Positions 10,707 to 13,613 of a stretch of 13,613 bases of DNA are shown here, piece by piece. A program made the translations under genes and the position numbers. A model generated the notes under the pieces. It searched no databases. It was not told the origin of the DNA and saw only the letters and a list, made by a program, of their open reading frames with translations. The stretch lies in assembly GCA_001931875.2 (NCBI GenBank), contig MSJH02000467.1, positions 1 to 13,613 of the forward strand. Direction: 5' to 3'. The stretch is from Byssochlamys sp. IMV 00236. Taxonomy: Eukaryota; Ascomycota; Eurotiomycetes; Eurotiales; Thermoascaceae. Each line of letters starts with the position of its first letter. Positions within the stretch are counted from its first letter, which is position 1.

Positions 10707-11008
10707 ATCTTGATAGTTGCTTCTATTTAATAAATATGATTCATTTGGACTTTCTTTTTTATATTTGCAATGTTAAAAATAGGGAATTTTTTGAAAAGAA
10801 CAATCAATATCTTGGTCATGTTTCATTTTTTCATAGCCACAATTGCTACTATAATAAGCATATGTGTACACACGTCCTAAATAAGCAATCATTTGGTAAT
10901 AGGACATACATTTATTTTGAATAAAACATTTACAAACAAAAAAAAGGAGAATGTATATTTATATAAATATCAGATTTGCTTTATGTATGTTTATACACAT
11001 ACATTTAT
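10707..11008. other. Convergent intergenic gap
   Basis: This 302-bp gap separates the 3' ends of the coiled-coil gene and the LEA-2 gene. It has the plus-strand AATAAA (10729-10734) and a minus-strand AATAAA (11009-11004) overlapping the LEA-2 stop. The rest is AT-rich with no supported gene. Confidence 0.6.
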
Positions 11009-12087
11009 TTAAGATGGAGTCGATGGAGTCGGTGGAGCCGATGGAGCCAATGGGCCAAGGATGGAGGTCAGATCACCATTCTGTTATTTTCAAAATATTT
11101 AGTTTATATACACGCATATATTCTTGCTTTAAATTACCTGTAATGGACAAGGCAAACTCATTGATTTTGATATCGTTGGAGTAATAGGGATGCCGATGAT
11201 GCGAACAGTAGGGTAAATGTAATAATTGAAGTTTATGTTTTGTTTTGCGCTTCCATCCAATCCACACTTTGTAAGCAAATCCATTAATACACCTTGTTCT
11301 GCTTGGTTAGTTGAATTAACTGCAACATTAAAGGGAAAGGTGATGTTTGTGATGCCATTCGAATTGATATGTACATTGTCAACTTGACCTCCTCCTACTT
11401 TCACATTATAAGGTGAAGGATAGTATGCCTAAAGGGAGATAAATGGATTAGAGAGAAAAAAAAAACAAAAGACATCATCCAAGGACTTACATCAGCTACA
11501 ATCTTTTCAAATGTAATGCTTTCAAAATTTGGATTATTTACAGTGATTCCTATGCTGAATGTCATGTTCAAGACATTATTATCAAATGATCGAGTAGGTG
11601 GTTGTTGAAGTCCTGTGAATTGAACAGTGGGTACTTTGAACAAGGCAGCTAATACACCGACGACAATAGCAAGTATAACAATAATGATAAATATTATACA
11701 AGTACACCATCTCGCCCATTTGGGACAACAGGTACAGCAGCCACAGCACATCTTATCTATACATGAGCGCTGTCTTCTTTCCCTTGGGATAATCTTTTCC
11801 ATGTCATCATCAGAGTCATAATGATCCATAAACTTCATATCTGATAAAGAATCTCGGGAAATAGGTGGTTGATGAAGACGAGGATCACTGTATTGGTTGT
11901 GAGCAAGGGCTGGATCAGCTGTGACGTTGTGCTGGTTATAAACTGGATAAGGTGAAGGTGAGTTTACAGGTATCTCTCTCATGGTGTATTGGTCTGTAGA
12001 ATCTCGTGATGTATCTATATGCTGCGGTATAGGTGGAGGAGACCTTGGCTTTTCATAAAAGTCATCATGTTTATTATAGACAGACAT
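11009..12087 (-). CDS. Single-pass membrane protein with a LEA-2 type domain, 3 exons
   Basis: Exons on the minus strand 12087-11491, 11428-11138 and 11080-11009 give 319 aa. Residues 1-105 are polar, proline-rich and probably cytosolic. A cluster of nine cysteines (109-130, including CCGCCTCC) sits just before one hydrophobic helix at about 131-150, a layout typical of S-acylated membrane anchors. The segment after the helix (VLNMTFSIGITVNNPNFESI, then EKIVAD and a beta-rich stretch to about 290) resembles the LEA_2 domain of plant NHL-type proteins, with the NPN motif and N-glycosylation sequons (NMT, NIT, NST). LEA_2 domains are also proposed for fungal vacuolar proteins such as Vac7. The last exon (24 codons with stop) encodes a Pro/Ser/Thr/Ala tail from a purine-rich repeat. 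Cellular site and function are not shown; the domain call is by pattern. Confidence 0.8.
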
Positions 12088-12879
12088 CTTTAATGTATGT
12101 ATTTGATAATTAAGAAAAAGAAATGAAAAAAGAAAGTGCCAAGCTTTGATTAGTTACTGTTATTTATATTTTTAGATATGATTTATTTTTGGGCTTAGTT
12201 TTATATGAGTCTAAAATTTAGTAGGAATACAAAACCTGTTTATAAGAAAAACATAGGCTAAAGAAATACAAAAATATGCACTTGAATATTAATGTACCTC
12301 ATTCTCTATCTTCTTTCTCCTCTTCTTGTCTCTCTGAATTGTTCCTTTTCCTATAAAAGTGGTTGTGCAAGTAAAACTATATTATAGTACCGCCCTTATT
12401 TTATTGGGCCCATTTCAAGAAGCCCAAAGGTACAAGCAAATTCTCTTTCTACATGATGTAACCTGACTGGTACCTGAGCAATATACAAGGAGCCATATAA
12501 GCTTAATTTGTACAGTGCAACATAATTATTTTTGCCAAGAGTCAAGCAAGATGTACTTTAGCTAGCTACATAAATGTATACATATACTTCGTCGTAAGAA
12601 AGAGGCTATTTTTGGAACATTAAGTATCAGTAGACTATACTTTTGTGTAGCCAAGTTAAAAAATAGATGACATCCAGAGTCGGGACTGTGCTCTAGGAAA
12701 GATCGACGCTTAGCAATCGCTGCTGTGCTTTGAGATATACTGCTAGTACCTTGACAGCTTATTAAAGGCGAACTCGAGATGATAAAAATGTATCTTTCTC
12801 AATTTACTTATCTAATAGACAACGTCTACAGGCATCACCTCTCAGTATCTTGCTCTGCTTATGAGTGTTGTGCGGGGCC

Positions 12880-12896
12880 CTTATACTTTTGATTGG
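12880..12896 (-). promoter_or_regulatory. Orphan CCAAT and TATA pair
   Basis: Read on the minus strand, CCAAT (12896-12892) is followed by TATAAGGGCCCC (TATA from 12885). The transcript it would drive heads towards 12650 and has no sizeable reading frame. This is only a sequence match. Confidence 0.3.
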
Positions 12897-12998
12897 CTAA
12901 TAAATTTCGGTAGCATTCGATGTCTTTAACTACATTTTACTACTTTATGTCACGCAAAGGGATCATAAAAATTAAAGATATTGAATAGAGCTGTTATT

Positions 12999-13147
12999 TT
13001 ATTCGTTATTAACTAGAAGACTAATGAATAAAAAATAGTGTATTATTCGTTTTATACTTACCGAGGCGTTAAGGAATGCACTTCCGTTATGGATAGCGCA
13101 TTAAATCCAGGAAGCACCGTTAGTCTTTGGAGGGCTTTCATTGTCAT
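12999..13147 (-). pseudogene. Possible relic 5' exon of a minus-strand gene
   Basis: On the minus strand an ATG at 13147 opens 28 codons plus two bases (MTMKALQRLTVLPGFNALSI...) ending at 13062 against a strong donor, GTAAGTAT. A matching acceptor (ATTAG, 13022-13021) would leave a 41-nt intron and then a stop after six more residues (12999). The LPGxxALS string recalls the start of fungal FGAM synthases, but no further exon of such a gene is present to the left. It could be a fragment, a micro-ORF or chance. Confidence 0.2.
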
Positions 13148-13318
13148 ACTTTAATTTATAAACAAAGACATCATATATATATTTAATGCACTGTTCATAT
13201 CGCGATTCCACACTGTACCATAAGATTCACTCTTGAGGACAGCATGTACTCTTCGCTTTGATGCAGCAATGGAGATATTATTGAAGTGACGGCCTTGTGC
13301 GCCCGTTTGAACAAAAAG

Positions 13319-13613
13319 GTCTACTACCACTAGAAGTGGCCTCTACCACTGAAAGTGGCCTCTACTACTGAAAGTGGCCTCTACTACTGAAAGTGGCCTC
13401 TACCACTGAAAGTGGTCTCTACTACTCAAAGTGGCCTCTACCACTGAAAGTGGTCTCTACTACTGAAAGTGGCCTCTACTATTGAAAGTGGCCTCTACCA
13501 TTAAAATTGGCCTCTACTACTATTGAAAGTGGCCTCTACTACTCAAAGTGGCCTCTACTACTGAAAGTGGCCTCTACTACTGAAAGTGGCCTCTACTACT
13601 GAAAGTGGCCTCT
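13319..13613. repeat. 19-bp minisatellite, about 15 copies
   Basis: Tandem units close to CTCTACTACTGAAAGTGGC run to the window end. Most are exactly 19 bp; the first is irregular and the eleventh is 22 bp, with an extra triplet. Variation is mainly C/T transitions (CTACTACTG or CTACCACTG; GGC or GGT) plus a few G-to-C changes. Each unit contains a short inverted repeat (CYACT-GAA-AGTGG). A 19-bp period cannot encode a stable peptide repeat. The array probably continues beyond the window. Confidence 0.95.

Larger units (their letters stand above)
12088..13318. other. Gene-poor AT-rich region
   Basis: About 1.2 kb upstream of the LEA-2 gene has no supported gene. It contains a CT-rich tract (12301-12350) leading into a plus-strand TATAAAA (12352-12358), a minus-strand CCAAT/TATA pair (12896-12880) and a short minus-strand exon-like frame (13147-12999). 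I looked for tRNA, snRNA and snoRNA hallmarks and found none convincing. Confidence 0.6.

Noticed and set aside
11627..11821. Plus-strand open frame within the LEA-2 gene
   Set aside because: It is opposite the membrane helix and cysteine cluster, which make a coherent protein on the minus strand.
12430..12500. C/D snoRNA (ATGATGT and CTGA motifs)
   Set aside because: The boxes are too close together and there is no terminal stem.
12780..12850. CRRCLLDK string on the minus strand as a fungal Zn2Cys6 cluster
   Set aside because: Only two of six cysteines are present and a stop follows at once.
13054..13080. ATACTTACCGAGG on the plus strand resembles the U1 snRNA 5' end
   Set aside because: U1 pairs with 5' splice sites, so any strong donor on the other strand looks like this. 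No U1 stem-loops, Sm site or TATA box follow.
13319..13613. CRISPR array
   Set aside because: Units are head-to-tail without unique spacers and the genome is eukaryotic.

Overview
The window is nuclear DNA from a fungus, most likely an early-diverging one of the Mucoromycota type. Evidence for this is the AT-rich sequence, small genes densely packed on both strands, about 36 introns of only 35-73 nt, and proteins that are recognisably eukaryotic (dymeclin, THO complex, RNA polymerase III, spliceosomal U5 RNA). The lineage is inferred from gene style; no species can be named. The window begins in a 23-nt A run and ends inside a tandem repeat, so it may be a whole assembly contig.

Layout: (1) 106-2642, + strand, dymeclin (Golgi organisation), 10 exons. 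(2) 2805-3888, +, a ubiquitin-like/WLM metalloprotease, 3 exons. (3) 4076-6319, +, THO complex subunit 1 (mRNP assembly and export), 8 exons. (4) About 6548-6677, +, the U5 spliceosomal snRNA with its own TATA box, placed in the gap between two convergent genes. (5) 8160-6710, - strand, a CaMKI-type protein kinase of 10 exons, including an 18-nt one. (6) 8278-8828, +, RNA polymerase III subunit RPC9/Rpc17, divergent from the kinase across a 117-bp gap. (7) 8935-10706, +, an unrecognised coiled-coil protein of 488 residues. (8) 12087-11009, -, a single-pass membrane protein with a LEA-2 type domain. (9) 12088-13318, no convincing gene, but two orphan promoter-like sites and a possible relic exon. 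(10) 13319-13613, a 19-bp minisatellite of about 15 copies.

The genes are mostly unrelated housekeeping functions rather than a pathway or a mobile system. They do share an RNA theme (THOC1, U5, RPC9), but this looks like chance proximity. The exon models were built by joining frames at splice sites. Every model closes in frame, and the totals are close to family lengths: dymeclin 694 aa against 669 in human, THOC1 628 against 657, RPC9 148 against 148. Seven of the coding genes have an AATAAA-like signal soon after the stop, or overlapping it. No transposon, CRISPR array, tRNA or rRNA was seen.

The points most worth checking are the previously unlabelled U5 gene between convergent genes, two homology-supported GC-AG introns, unusually short 35/36-nt introns, the non-standard THOC1 C-terminus, and the 1.5-kb gene-poor right end with its minisatellite.
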